From an uncultured Spirochaetaceae bacterium (GTDB lineage: Bacteria; Spirochaetota; Spirochaetia; SZUA-6; Bin103), in assembly GCA_913043885.1 (NCBI GenBank), contig CAJWOB010000109.1:1-7655 (forward strand): a stretch of 7,655 nucleotides of DNA, written 5' to 3'. How positions within the stretch are numbered: the first letter of the stretch is position 1; each line of letters begins with the position of its first letter. A program made the position numbers and the translations under genes. Below are positions 1 to 7,195 of the stretch, in pieces. The notes below the pieces were generated by a model. That model was not told where the DNA came from and made no database searches. It was given only the letters and a program-made list of their open reading frames with translations.

Positions 1-932
1 GTGTTGGCCGCCGGCGGCCGCCGGCGGCCATCCACTGTCGGTCGGTAGGCTCCGGAGGCGTCGTCGGTACGCCGCAGCACGCAGCGTAGCCCATCGGCCA
101 GCAGGTTGACGCCCACTACCAGCAGCGAGATCGCTGCGGCCGGAAACACCATCGCCCACGGCGTCAGGCGCACGAAGGAGCGGGCCTCGTTGACCATGAG
201 GCCCCAGTCCGGAGTCGGTGGCTGCAGACCGACGCCCAGGAAGCCGAGCGACGCGACCAGGAAGATGGCGTACGAGAAACGCAGCGCCGCCTCTACCGAC
301 AACGCCGGCAGCAACGAAGGGAAGATCTCCCGAAACAGCAGGTAGAGGGTGGACTCGCCGCGCAGCCGTGCCGCGGCCACGAAGCCGCGCTCGCGTATTC
401 GCAGCATCTCACTCCGCACCACGCGAGCGACGATCGGCGTGTACAGCACCGGCAGGATGATCAGCACCGCCTGGCGCGAGGGACCGATGGTGCCCACCAG
501 CAGCAGTGCCAGCAGCAGTGCCGGGATCGCCAGCAAGCTGTCAAACACCCTCATCAACACCTCGTCGAACAGGCGGCCACGATAGCCGCTGGCCATGCCG
601 ACCAGCAGACCCGCTGCGACCGCTGTGAGGGTGCCCAGACCGGCCAGAGAGATGACCGATCGCGTGCCGTAGAGGACGCGACTGAGCACGTCCCGCCCCA
701 GGTGGTCGGTACCAAAGAGGTGGGCGACCGAAGGCGCAACGCGTGCCTCGGAAGTGGTCGCAGTGGGCCCGTGCGGGGCAAGTGCCGGCCCCAGGACCGC
801 CAGCAGAAGGAACAGGAGCGTCAGCCACAGGCCAATCGCGCTCCCGGGCCGGGCCAGGAGAGAACGCGCGCCCCTGAAGAAGGCGATCAGAGCTCTCGGC
901 AAGGTGGAACCGACATCGGCTGACGTCGACAC
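1..932 (-). CDS. DppC/OppC-type peptide ABC transporter permease (3' end off window)
   Basis: Inner-membrane permease of a family 5 (dipeptide/oligopeptide/nickel class) ABC importer. It would pair with a DppB-type permease to move substrate delivered by the binding protein encoded just upstream. Visible are a first membrane segment at about residues 32-51, the DppC hallmark FGTDHLGRD at 73-81, and a cytoplasmic EAA-type loop at about 185-205 (AAARLRGES, ending at P205) that would dock on the ATPase. Further membrane spans follow, with the conserved GFLGVGLQPPTPDWG stretch. About 310 codons are present with no stop, already slightly longer than usual, so little should be missing. The GTG at 932 is the start I chose. 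It lies 4 nt after a hairpin and has no clear ribosome site, so a TTG at 905 is an alternative. A DppB gene does not precede it, which is unusual. The family call is firm; the substrate is unknown. Confidence 0.92.
   Translation of the reverse strand, partial: MSTSADVGSTLPRALIAFFRGARSLLARPGSAIGLWLTLLFLLLAVLGPALAPHGPTATTSEARVAPSVAHLFGTDHLGRDVLSRVLYGTRSVISLAGLGTLTAVAAGLLVGMASGYRGRLFDEVLMRVFDSLLAIPALLLALLLVGTIGPSRQAVLIILPVLYTPIVARVVRSEMLRIRERGFVAAARLRGESTLYLLFREIFPSLLPALSVEAALRFSYAIFLVASLGFLGVGLQPPTPDWGLMVNEARSFVRLTPWAMVFPAAAISLLVVGVNLLADGLRCVLRRTDDASGAYRPTVDGRRRPPAAN
5..30. repeat. 26-bp perfect GC palindrome
   Basis: Positions 5-30 read the same on both strands. The core is a repeated GGCCGCCGGC unit followed by a partial third copy, flanked by a T/A pair. 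It falls in the last visible codons of the permease gene, in the Arg/Pro/Ala-rich tail. Self-complementary GC blocks of this kind often stop assemblers or polymerases, so it may explain why the sequence begins here. A transcribed hairpin is also possible. No function is established. Confidence 0.75.
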
Positions 933-935
933 AAC

Positions 936-971
936 GACACCGAGCCGGCCGCTGCCGGCCAGCTCGGTGTC
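936..971 (-). promoter_or_regulatory. Strong intergenic hairpin after the binding-protein gene
   Basis: Positions 936-945 pair with 962-971 (10 perfect base pairs, GACACCGAGC against GCTCGGTGTC). After one C/A mismatch, 947-951 pair with 956-960 around a four-base loop. The hairpin begins 14 nt after the binding-protein stop codon and ends 4 nt before the GTG of the permease. No U-rich run follows on either strand, so it does not look like a simple intrinsic terminator. Hairpins in this position in uptake operons, such as the REP elements between malE and malF, commonly protect the binding-protein mRNA and lower downstream expression. That role is inferred here. It may also mask the permease start. 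Confidence 0.7.
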
Positions 972-984
972 CTGCGAGGCGCGG

Positions 985-2496
985 CTAGCGCACGCTCAGA
1001 GCGGTGAAATCCGTGCGGCCGGGGAAGGCCTTCAGATTCAATCCGGTGAACTGCTCGCGGATCGCCGCCGTCTGTGGGAAGTAGTAACTGATGGTGTAGG
1101 GGCCACGATCGAACAGCGCTGCCTGAAGGTCGGCGTACGCCTGCTTGCGCGCGGCGTCGTCCAGGGTGCTGCCGGCCAGCGCGGCCAAGCGGTCCACTTC
1201 GTCGTCGCTGAAGTGCGCCTCGTTCCAGTTCGAACCGGTCACGACGGATACATCCAGGTAGAACTGAGGAATCGGGCGGGACCCCCAGCTGGTGATGCCG
1301 AAATCGGCTGCCAGCCAGTTATTGGGGTTGGCACTGTCGTAGTACTGGTTCTCGGGGAAGATGACGACATTGACGTCCACTCCGATGGCGCCCAGCTGCT
1401 CTTTCAGCAGCACCGCGTAGTCGGGGCGGGTGCCGCTGTCGGGTGCGTGGAGATCGATCTCCATCCCGTTGGGAAAGCCCGCCTCGGCCAGCAAGGCCTT
1501 GGCAGCCGGAATATCGCGCTCGAACACGGCGGGTACGTGCCACTCGCCGTAGAGCGGGCCGATCGGTGTGTCGTTGCCAACACCCCCGGTACCGAGGGTT
1601 ACCTTCTGCCGAATCTCCTCGCGGTCCACGGCCATACGGAACGCCTTGATGATGCGCGGGTCGTTACCGGGAGCGCGATCGGCGCGGATGCGAAATACGT
1701 CGAAGCTGTTGGTCGAGACTGCAACCGTCTGGATGCCGCGCTCACCGCGGAGCGACTCCAGGACCGCCGGCGCCATCCCGAAGATCATGTCCACCTGACC
1801 GCTCCTGAGCGCGTCGATGCTGGCCGATTCATCGGCGAAGAAGACGATCTCGTAGTTGCTGATACCAGGCACACCGAGGTGGTAGTTCGGGTTTGCCTCC
1901 ATCACCACTCGCTCCTCAGCCAGGTACTCGACCATGCGGAACGGCCCGGTGCCGTTGAAGTCGGTTGCTTCCGTCGTGCCGTTCTTGATCACCAGCGCGT
2001 GGTTGTCACTGAGATCGTAGAGGAAGAACGGATTGGTCTCCTCGAGGGTGAACACCACCCGATCCGAGCCATCTGCGGCGACGCCGGTGATGTTGCCGTA
2101 AAGGCTGGAGGTCGGCAGCTCCGCGTCCGGATCGCGTAATCGGTCGAAGGTCCATACCACGTCGGCGGAGCTCAGAACCGAGCCATCGTGGAACCTGACA
2201 CCGTCGTAGAGATCGAAGGTGTAGGTCAGACCGTCCGAGGAGATGGTCCAGGACTCCGCGAGACGTGGCTGGACGACGTTGTTGTGGTCGACGTCGACCA
2301 GGTAGTCGTAGACGGCGTTGGCAAGCGCAACCTCGCCCTCGGACGAGATGAGCGCAGGATCGGTCTGCACGGTGGCCTGCGTCACGAGCCGAAAGCTCGC
2401 GGCGGAGCTGGCTTCGGTGCCGCCCGCCGCCAATATGAGCGCGGGCGCTATGGTCGTGGCTACCGCAAGTGCGGCAGCTGCGAAGATTCGCTTCAT
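985..2496 (-). CDS. Family 5 extracellular solute-binding protein of a peptide-type ABC importer
   Basis: Periplasmic binding protein (SBP_bac_5 class) that captures a peptide or similar small ligand and hands it to the permease encoded downstream. It has 503 residues, a normal length. The ATG at 2496 is preferred over open upstream codons because it starts a typical signal peptide (MKRIFAAAALAVATT) and has a GGGGGA ribosome site 7 nt before it. The export segment ends near A23-A24 and is followed by GGTEA. There is no lipobox Cys, so the protein is probably soluble. Family signatures are LAESWTISSDGLTYTF (79-94) running into VRFHDG (100-105), SADVVWTFDRLRDP (110-123) and GTGPF (182-186). The C-terminal lobe is complete, ending at a TAG at 987-985. 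It lies 52 nt from the permease gene and is the first gene of this operon. The ligand cannot be read from the sequence. Confidence 0.95.
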   Translation of the reverse strand: MKRIFAAAALAVATTIAPALILAAGGTEASSAASFRLVTQATVQTDPALISSEGEVALANAVYDYLVDVDHNNVVQPRLAESWTISSDGLTYTFDLYDGVRFHDGSVLSSADVVWTFDRLRDPDAELPTSSLYGNITGVAADGSDRVVFTLEETNPFFLYDLSDNHALVIKNGTTEATDFNGTGPFRMVEYLAEERVVMEANPNYHLGVPGISNYEIVFFADESASIDALRSGQVDMIFGMAPAVLESLRGERGIQTVAVSTNSFDVFRIRADRAPGNDPRIIKAFRMAVDREEIRQKVTLGTGGVGNDTPIGPLYGEWHVPAVFERDIPAAKALLAEAGFPNGMEIDLHAPDSGTRPDYAVLLKEQLGAIGVDVNVVIFPENQYYDSANPNNWLAADFGITSWGSRPIPQFYLDVSVVTGSNWNEAHFSDDEVDRLAALAGSTLDDAARKQAYADLQAALFDRGPYTISYYFPQTAAIREQFTGLNLKAFPGRTDFTALSVR

Positions 2497-2563
2497 GGAA
2501 TTGTCCCCCAGGAGACGAAGTGTGGTGAGCGAAGCGGCACGCGGCCGCACCTGGCAGTGCGCA

Positions 2564-2574
2564 CGAGCTGCTCG
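2564..2574. promoter_or_regulatory. Short inverted repeat CGAGC-T-GCTCG
   Basis: A perfect 5-1-5 inverted repeat lies in the predicted leader of the binding-protein mRNA, roughly 10-20 nt after the likely transcription start. It could be a regulator site or a small mRNA hairpin. Repeats this short occur by chance in GC-rich DNA. Confidence 0.25.
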
Positions 2575-2582
2575 AAATTTGC

Positions 2583-2594
2583 AGTATGAATACT
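2583..2594. promoter_or_regulatory. Candidate operator AGTAT-GA-ATACT
   Basis: A perfect 5-2-5 inverted repeat sits in the only AT-rich patch of the divergent intergenic region. It overlaps the candidate -10 box (2590-2595) of the transporter promoter, where a repressor would block polymerase. No cognate regulator gene lies in the window, and the call rests on symmetry and position only. Confidence 0.35.
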
Positions 2595-2618
2595 ACAGGC
2601 CGGGTTCACGCAGTCCAA
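2590..2618 (-). promoter_or_regulatory. Candidate promoter of the peptide-transporter operon
   Basis: On the minus strand, TTGGAC (2618-2613) is followed after exactly 17 nt by TAGTAT (2595-2590). The boxes match the sigma-70 consensus at 3 of 6 and 4 of 6 positions. The -10 lies in a local AT-rich patch. Transcription would start near 2583 and leave a leader of about 87 nt before the ATG at 2496. The spacing is ideal, but the boxes are imperfect and the host's sigma factor preference is unknown. Confidence 0.4.
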
Positions 2619-2694
2619 ACGAAACCGGTCACGACCCGCCGATCTGTTTGCTTGATCCGCCGGGTGCGCGTCGGTACGCTCGCGGAGCGTGGCG

Positions 2695-3513
2695 ATGGAC
2701 CGCGATATCGGCATCCTGCTCAGCTTCTTGGACGACGAGTCGGACAGCGTCCGCGATCGTGCCGTCGATCAGCTTGCCGCCCTGGGCGACGGCCTCATCT
2801 CCGCGGTCGAACCGTACCTCCCCCAGCTTTCGGACGATCAGCACGCAGCGCTCGAATTGGTCTATCTGCGCCAACGCAAGGAGTGGTTGCGCAGCGTGTG
2901 GCCGACGTGGATGGCCATCAGCGGGCGTAAGGAGCAGGTAGAGATGGCGATGAGCCTGCTCGCCCGCTTCCAGCTGGGCAGCGACTTTCCGATCCAGCTG
3001 TCGGACCTGCTGGACTCTCTGGCCGACGAGTACCGCTACGGGCACCGTCGCAGCGACGTGTTTTCCTTGGCACGCTTTCTGTTCGACGAGAAGCAGCTGG
3101 ACGGCAACCGAGAGGATTACCACAACCCGCTCAACTCCAATCTCATCTCGGTGCTCCTCTCCAAGCGTGGCATCCCGATCAGCCTGGCGCAGATCTACAT
3201 TCTGGTGGGCGGGAGGCTCGGGCTCGACATCGAGGGGTGCAGTGTTCCTCGCCACTTTCTGGCGCGCGCCATTCACGGCGACCGCACGGTGCTGGTCGAC
3301 TGCTTCGAACGCGGCCGCATCTTGGAGATCGAGAAGCTGGTTGGCCGCTCGGCTGCGTCCAGCCGCCAGCTCGAGACCCTGCGACGCGGTACCAGCGCCA
3401 CCCGCATGATGCAGCGCGTACTGCAGAACCTCAGCTACTGCTACGCGCGTAGCGGAGACGCCGACTTGGCCCGATTCATGGTCGAGCTGATGGGCGCCGT
3501 TGGCGGGCACTAG
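2695..3513 (+). CDS. SirB1-like transglutaminase-fold protein with N-terminal HEAT-like segment
   Basis: A 272-residue cytoplasmic-looking protein without a signal peptide. The N-terminus (about 7-45, around DESDSVRDRAVDQLAALGD) resembles a HEAT/PBS-lyase repeat. The central part matches the SirB1/Transglut_core2 family: HNPLNSNLISVLLSKRGIPISL (143-164, interrupted here only by this sentence's numbering), then RLGLDIEG (174-181) and a PRHFLAR motif (185-191) where relatives usually have PGHFLVR. H187 and D202 sit where the His and Asp of the fold are expected. The usual catalytic Cys position appears to be Ser163, so enzymatic activity is doubtful. The C-terminus (about 240-270) looks TPR-like. 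The biochemical role of this family is not established. ATG 2695 is preferred over GTG 2689 because GGAG at 2684-2687 is well spaced from it. The next gene starts inside its last codons. Confidence 0.85.
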   Translation: MDRDIGILLSFLDDESDSVRDRAVDQLAALGDGLISAVEPYLPQLSDDQHAALELVYLRQRKEWLRSVWPTWMAISGRKEQVEMAMSLLARFQLGSDFPIQLSDLLDSLADEYRYGHRRSDVFSLARFLFDEKQLDGNREDYHNPLNSNLISVLLSKRGIPISLAQIYILVGGRLGLDIEGCSVPRHFLARAIHGDRTVLVDCFERGRILEIEKLVGRSAASSRQLETLRRGTSATRMMQRVLQNLSYCYARSGDADLARFMVELMGAVGGH

Positions 3514-4951
3514 CCGGCCTCGAATTCGTAGCGACTCCGCCGCCAAGCGTCGATCCGATTCCGTCACCGTCGAGGCCGACGTCGAACACGTCCTCTACTC
3601 GCAGGACGACTCCGGGTTTGCCGTGGTGCGGCTACGTCGGACCGGTGGCGAGGCGATGGTCGCGGTCGGGCCGCTGCTCGGCTCCCAGCCAGGTGAGAGC
3701 CTGCGCCTCACCGGATCCTTTCAGGACCATCCCAAATACGGCCGGCGGTTTCAGGTCGATACCTTCGCCTCGATTGCGCCCTCCACCGTCGCCGGCCTGG
3801 AGCGCTATCTGGGCTCGGGGTTGATCCCCGGTATCGGCGCCACGTACGCAAAAAGGATTGTGGCCACCTTCGGACTGCAGACCCTCGATGTACTCGACCA
3901 CGAGAGCCGGCGGCTACGAGAGGTACCCGGCATCGGCGCCAAGCGCGCAGCGGCGCTGGCCGAGGCGTGGCACCAACAGCGTGAGCTGCGGGGGATCATG
4001 CTGTTTCTGCAGGAGCATGGCGTGTCCCCCAACCATGCCACGCGCATCTACCGCCAATTCGGCGTGCGGGCTCGGGCGGTGCTGCGCGAAGACCCCTACA
4101 GCCTCGCCGAGCACATCAGCGGCGTCGGGTTCCGTACGGCAGACCAGATCGCGGCCAAGCTGGGCATCTCGCCGGAGTCGCCGCAGCGAGCGGCGGCTGG
4201 TGTGCTGCATGTGCTGGCAGAGGCGGCCGGCAGCGGCGACAGCTACTTGCCGCGCACCGATCTGATCGGCGCCGCTGCCGCACTGCTAGAGGTGGCCGAC
4301 GAGCGGGTCGGCTCTGCGCTCGACGAGTTGCTGGCCAGTGGCAAGGTGGTGAGTGGTGCCGGCGATCCCGGCAGTGCTCGCGGAGCCGACAACCGCATCT
4401 ACCTGCCTAGGCTGCACGTCGCCGAAACCACCGCCGGCACGCGACTGGCGGCCCTGTGTCTGGCGCCCGCGACGGTGGAGCTGACGGCTGGCGGGGCCGT
4501 CGCCGACAGCGGCGGGCCACCGCTCTCCGACGAGCAGCGTGCCGCCTACGCGACACTGACACGCGCCAAGGTGGCAGTCCTCACCGGAGGACCTGGCACC
4601 GGTAAGACCACCTTGCTGCGCTCGCTGGTGGGCTGTTTCGCCGCCGAACGCGCGCTGGTGGTCCAGGCTGCGCCAACTGGCCGCGCGGCGAAGCGAATGG
4701 AGGAGGCCTCGGGCTCGCCGGCATCCACCATTCATCGGCTTCTGGAGATGAGTCCCCAGACTGGAGGTTTCGCTCGCGATCGCGACAACCCGCTGGAGGT
4801 CGAGCTGCTGGTCATCGACGAGGCGTCGATGCTGGATATCCAGCTGCTGGCGGCGCTGCTGGATGCCACCCCCGACGGTGCGCGTCTGCTGCTGGTGGGC
4901 GACGCCGACCAGCTGCCCTCGGTGGGCGCCGGCAACGTCCTGGCCGACCTG
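3500..4951 (+). pseudogene. recD2: RecD2-type DNA helicase, 3' part missing at a join
   Basis: N-terminal two-thirds of a RecD2-like superfamily 1B 5'-3' DNA helicase, which acts in DNA repair independently of RecBC in many bacteria. In order: an OB-like N-terminal domain (about 22-92), helix-hairpin-helix elements (LIPGIGATYAKRI 108-120; VPGIGAKRAAAL 142-153), and the conserved YSLAEHISGVGFRTAD (200-215). Then come Walker A GGPGTGKTT (363-371, Lys369), Walker B VIDEASM (438-444) and motif III GDADQLPSVGAGNVLADL (467-484). Resemblance stops there. The later helicase motifs and C-terminal domains are absent, since the family is normally well over 700 residues. The frame stays open to 5251, but that tail is only the antisense of the binding protein beyond the join. 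The start is a TTG at 3500, the first possible start after the in-frame stop at 3488. It overlaps the preceding gene by 14 nt, suggesting coupled translation. Confidence 0.9.
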
Positions 4952-4975
4952 GTCGTCCTGCTGGACGAGGATGCG
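4935..4975. other. Join between two unrelated pieces (A/B)
   Basis: Within these bases the plus-strand helicase gene stops matching its family and the minus-strand binding protein starts matching its own. Both lose their C-terminal parts, so they face each other tail to tail. The hexamer GTCCTG occurs at 4937-4942 and again at 4955-4960, so the exact point is ambiguous and short shared sequence may have guided the join. Hand-counted third-position G+C is about 82% in a stretch of the helicase and about 89% in a stretch of the binding protein. Assembly or amplification chimera is most likely; a microhomology-mediated rearrangement is the alternative. Confidence 0.85.
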
Positions 4976-6016
4976 GAAGACGAGCGGCTGGCCGTCCTTC
5001 TCCCACACCGAGCCGTTGAACTCGTAGCCCTTGGTGGCGAAGGTGGTGCGCGAGGTGTCGGGGTCGTTGGCGACCTTGCGGACCTCGTGGTTGTAGAACG
5101 GCGAACTGCGTACGAACGGCCCGGTGACGGTGTCCCCGGTGCCGATGGGGCGAAGCAGCTCGTCTTCGTCGATCATGAGCGCGAGGGCGGCACGCCACTC
5201 GGGGTCGCTCCATCGGGCGCTGTCCTGATTCATGCCGATGTACCACCATGAGTTGGTCTGGTACGGGTACAGTTCGATGCCGCGGTCGCTCTCGAGGGTG
5301 GCGAGGTCGCGCGGGACGACGCGGACGAGAGCTTCCAGCGACTGGTACACGAGCAGCTTGGCTTGGTAGCTCCGGTCGGCGACCTCACGCAGCGTAGCGC
5401 CGTTGAGGTCGACCTCCTCGAAGTACTCGGTGTTGCGCTGGAGCACGACGGAGCCGTCTGCGGCGAACTCGGACAGCAGGAAGGGCCCGGTGCCGATGGG
5501 CGAGCCGCGGAATGGGTCGGCCCGGGTGACAGGAAGGCCGGTGAAGCGGTGCGCGGGCAGGATCTTGAAGTTCAGCTTGTCTTCTGGGGACAGCTCGGGC
5601 CCCTTGAACCGGATGCGCACGCTGCGCTCGCCGACCTTCTCGACCGCTTCGATGAACGCGACCCGTGCCGACTCGGTGCTCGCCGTGGCGGGGTCCTTCA
5701 TGGCGCGGATGGTGAAGACGACGTCGTCTGCCGACAGAGCGGTCCCGTCGTGCCAGCGCACGTTGTTCCGCAGGTCCAGGGTCATCGAGCGGCGGTCTTC
5801 CGCGATGCGGTAGCTGGCGACGAGCTCGGGTGTGGCCCGCAGTGCGCGGTCGTCGGTGAACAGACCGTCGAACAGCAGCTCCTGCATGCGGGCTTCCGTC
5901 ATGTTCGTGGTGAACAGCGGGTTGAGCGTTCCCGGAGCGCTGTCCTCCGCGTAGCGAAGGGGCGCGGCGGTGGCGACACCGGCGACGAGGAGCAGGAGGG
6001 AGGGGAGGCGGGACAT
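4952..6016 (-). pseudogene. Second family 5 solute-binding protein, C-terminal lobe missing at a join
   Basis: Exported binding protein of a peptide-type ABC importer, distinct from the one at 985-2496. About 355 residues are recognisable, whereas the family usually has 500 or more. The ATG at 6016 begins a signal peptide (MSRLPSLLLLVAGVATAA, cleavage near A17/A18) and is preceded by AAGGAGA, a strong ribosome site lying inside the end of the upstream gene. Family features are GTLNPLF (29-35), the LFDGLFTDD segment (48-56), VRWHDGTALSADDVVFTI (86-103), GTGPF (175-179), and a segment leading to GQPLVFRILVQQDDQ before the break. There is no lipobox Cys. The open frame continues to 4286, but everything after about 4951 is antisense of the helicase gene and not part of this protein. 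Its stop codon touches no space with the upstream lipoprotein gene (TGAATG), so the two are translated together. No permease or ATPase is visible. Confidence 0.9.
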
Positions 6017-7195
6017 TCAGTTCTCCTTGCTGTTTCCAGCACGACCCATGTGTTGCAGGACCACGAGGTCGGCGACCCACTCTCGGGCTCCGGCTGCCTC
6101 GGGGAAGGCGGCGATGAGGGGCTCGAGGGCGTCGAGGGCTTCGCGTGGGCGACCGGCGGCGAGCAGGGCGCGGGCGCGCACGGAGGCGGTAGAGGGAAGG
6201 TTGCGTGGGCCGACACGGCGGTCGGTGGCGTCCCAGGCGATGTCGGCGAGGGCGAGGGCGAGCTCGGGCTGGGTGGCGACGAGGGCGTGGGCGCGGGCGG
6301 TGAGGACCTCCTGGCGCAGGCGCTCGGCGAGGCCCAGAGCTTCCATCAGCTCCTTGCCCTCGTCTGGAGCACGCGCCACCAGCTCGGCGCGCTGGGAATC
6401 GATGTACGCGTCGAGCGCACGCACACTCTCGTGCAGCGTGGTGAGGTCGTCGGCCTGGAACTCGGGAAGGCTGGGACTGCGCGCTCCGAATGCGCCCGGG
6501 TCGGGCTCGCGCGCCACGGCGGCCGAGAGGTCCTCGGGAGTGGCGGTGGCGGAGAGGAAGCGGGCGCCGAGGTCCTCCGACGTGCCGAGTGCACCCATCA
6601 GGGCGGATGGGTCGTCGGCGGCGACGAGGAAGGCGTAGCCACACGGGTCGCGCACCACGCGCGTCTCGTTCTGGTAGATGGGCTCGCTGACGAGCTCACG
6701 CAGCGGGTCGGCCTTGCCGGCCCAGGCCGTCGCGCGCTCCTCGGCCCACTGGGGCAGGATGGTTCCGTCCATCGGGACGGGGCCCGACGCGTGGAAGCGC
6801 TCGGGCAGACGGTCCGGGCCACCACAGCGTCGCCACATCGGCGCGACACCGGCCATGCCCTCATCGACCGGCAGGGCCTGCTGCTGCCACTGCTCCAGGG
6901 TGCGCCACACCGCGATGTCGGTGATGGCGGCGAGGTCGGTGTAGACCACCTGACGGGCGAGGCGGGCGCGTCGTGCGCCGGTGGAGTCTTCGCTGAAGGC
7001 CGTGACCGCAGTGGCGAGCGCTGAGCCGTGCAGGGCCACCCACCCGTCGCGGTCGGCATCCGTGAGGGCTCGGAACTGCTCTGGGTGCAACACCACCTGC
7101 GACATCCACGATGCGCTGTCCACCGTGGCCAGCGGCGCGGTGTCGGTGGCACTGCAGGCGAGCAGGAACAGCGCTGGCAGGACGCTTCGGGTCAC
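6017..7195 (-). CDS. Uncharacterised lipoprotein with C-terminal TPR-like segment
   Basis: I do not recognise the family. The GTG at 7195 begins a short lipoprotein signal (MTRSVLPALFLLAC) with lipobox LLAC and lipidated Cys14; the mature protein would be anchored to a membrane. Total length is 392 residues. Near the N-terminus DADRDGW (46-52) resembles the start of a calcium-binding DxDxDG loop, but the loop's usual final acidic residue is absent. Cys124 and Cys185 could form a disulfide. The C-terminus (about 338-371, RARALLAAGRPREALDALEP) reads as one TPR-like repeat, and the protein is helical and Ala-rich before it. The start is favoured because GTGA overlaps the stop of the preceding gene, GAGG lies just before it, and it opens directly into the signal peptide. 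The frame is open further upstream, but that part is out-of-frame noise. Its TGA abuts the ATG of the binding protein, so a role in the same uptake system, for example as an accessory lipoprotein, is an inference. Confidence 0.8.
   Translation of the reverse strand: MTRSVLPALFLLACSATDTAPLATVDSASWMSQVVLHPEQFRALTDADRDGWVALHGSALATAVTAFSEDSTGARRARLARQVVYTDLAAITDIAVWRTLEQWQQQALPVDEGMAGVAPMWRRCGGPDRLPERFHASGPVPMDGTILPQWAEERATAWAGKADPLRELVSEPIYQNETRVVRDPCGYAFLVAADDPSALMGALGTSEDLGARFLSATATPEDLSAAVAREPDPGAFGARSPSLPEFQADDLTTLHESVRALDAYIDSQRAELVARAPDEGKELMEALGLAERLRQEVLTARAHALVATQPELALALADIAWDATDRRVGPRNLPSTASVRARALLAAGRPREALDALEPLIAAFPEAAGAREWVADLVVLQHMGRAGNSKEN

Noticed and set aside
936..971. Rho-independent terminator
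   Set aside because: The stem is strong, but neither side has the run of T residues such a terminator needs, and a transporter gene follows directly.
754..2139. Long plus-strand open frame of 461 codons
   Set aside because: It lies antisense to the well-supported binding protein gene, lacks recognisable domains and is a GC-rich shadow frame.
2652..2680. Plus-strand promoter TTGATC-17-TACGCT for the SirB1-like gene
   Set aside because: The -10 box is poor, and a start near 2687 would leave out the ribosome site at 2684-2687 that fits the ATG at 2695.
2629..3567. Minus-strand open frame of 312 codons
   Set aside because: It is antisense to the SirB1-like gene, whose family motifs clearly set the coding strand.
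4286..4951. Extended C-terminus of the second binding protein reading frame
   Set aside because: This is the antisense of the RecD2 coding region; the Gln/Arg-rich composition is typical of a shadow frame.
4952..5251. Extended C-terminus of the helicase reading frame
   Set aside because: These codons are the exact antisense of the binding protein coding sequence and match nothing expected after helicase motif III.
5363..7024. Long plus-strand open frame of 553 codons
   Set aside because: It is antisense to the binding protein and lipoprotein genes, Gly/Glu/Val-rich and low in complexity, with no start context.
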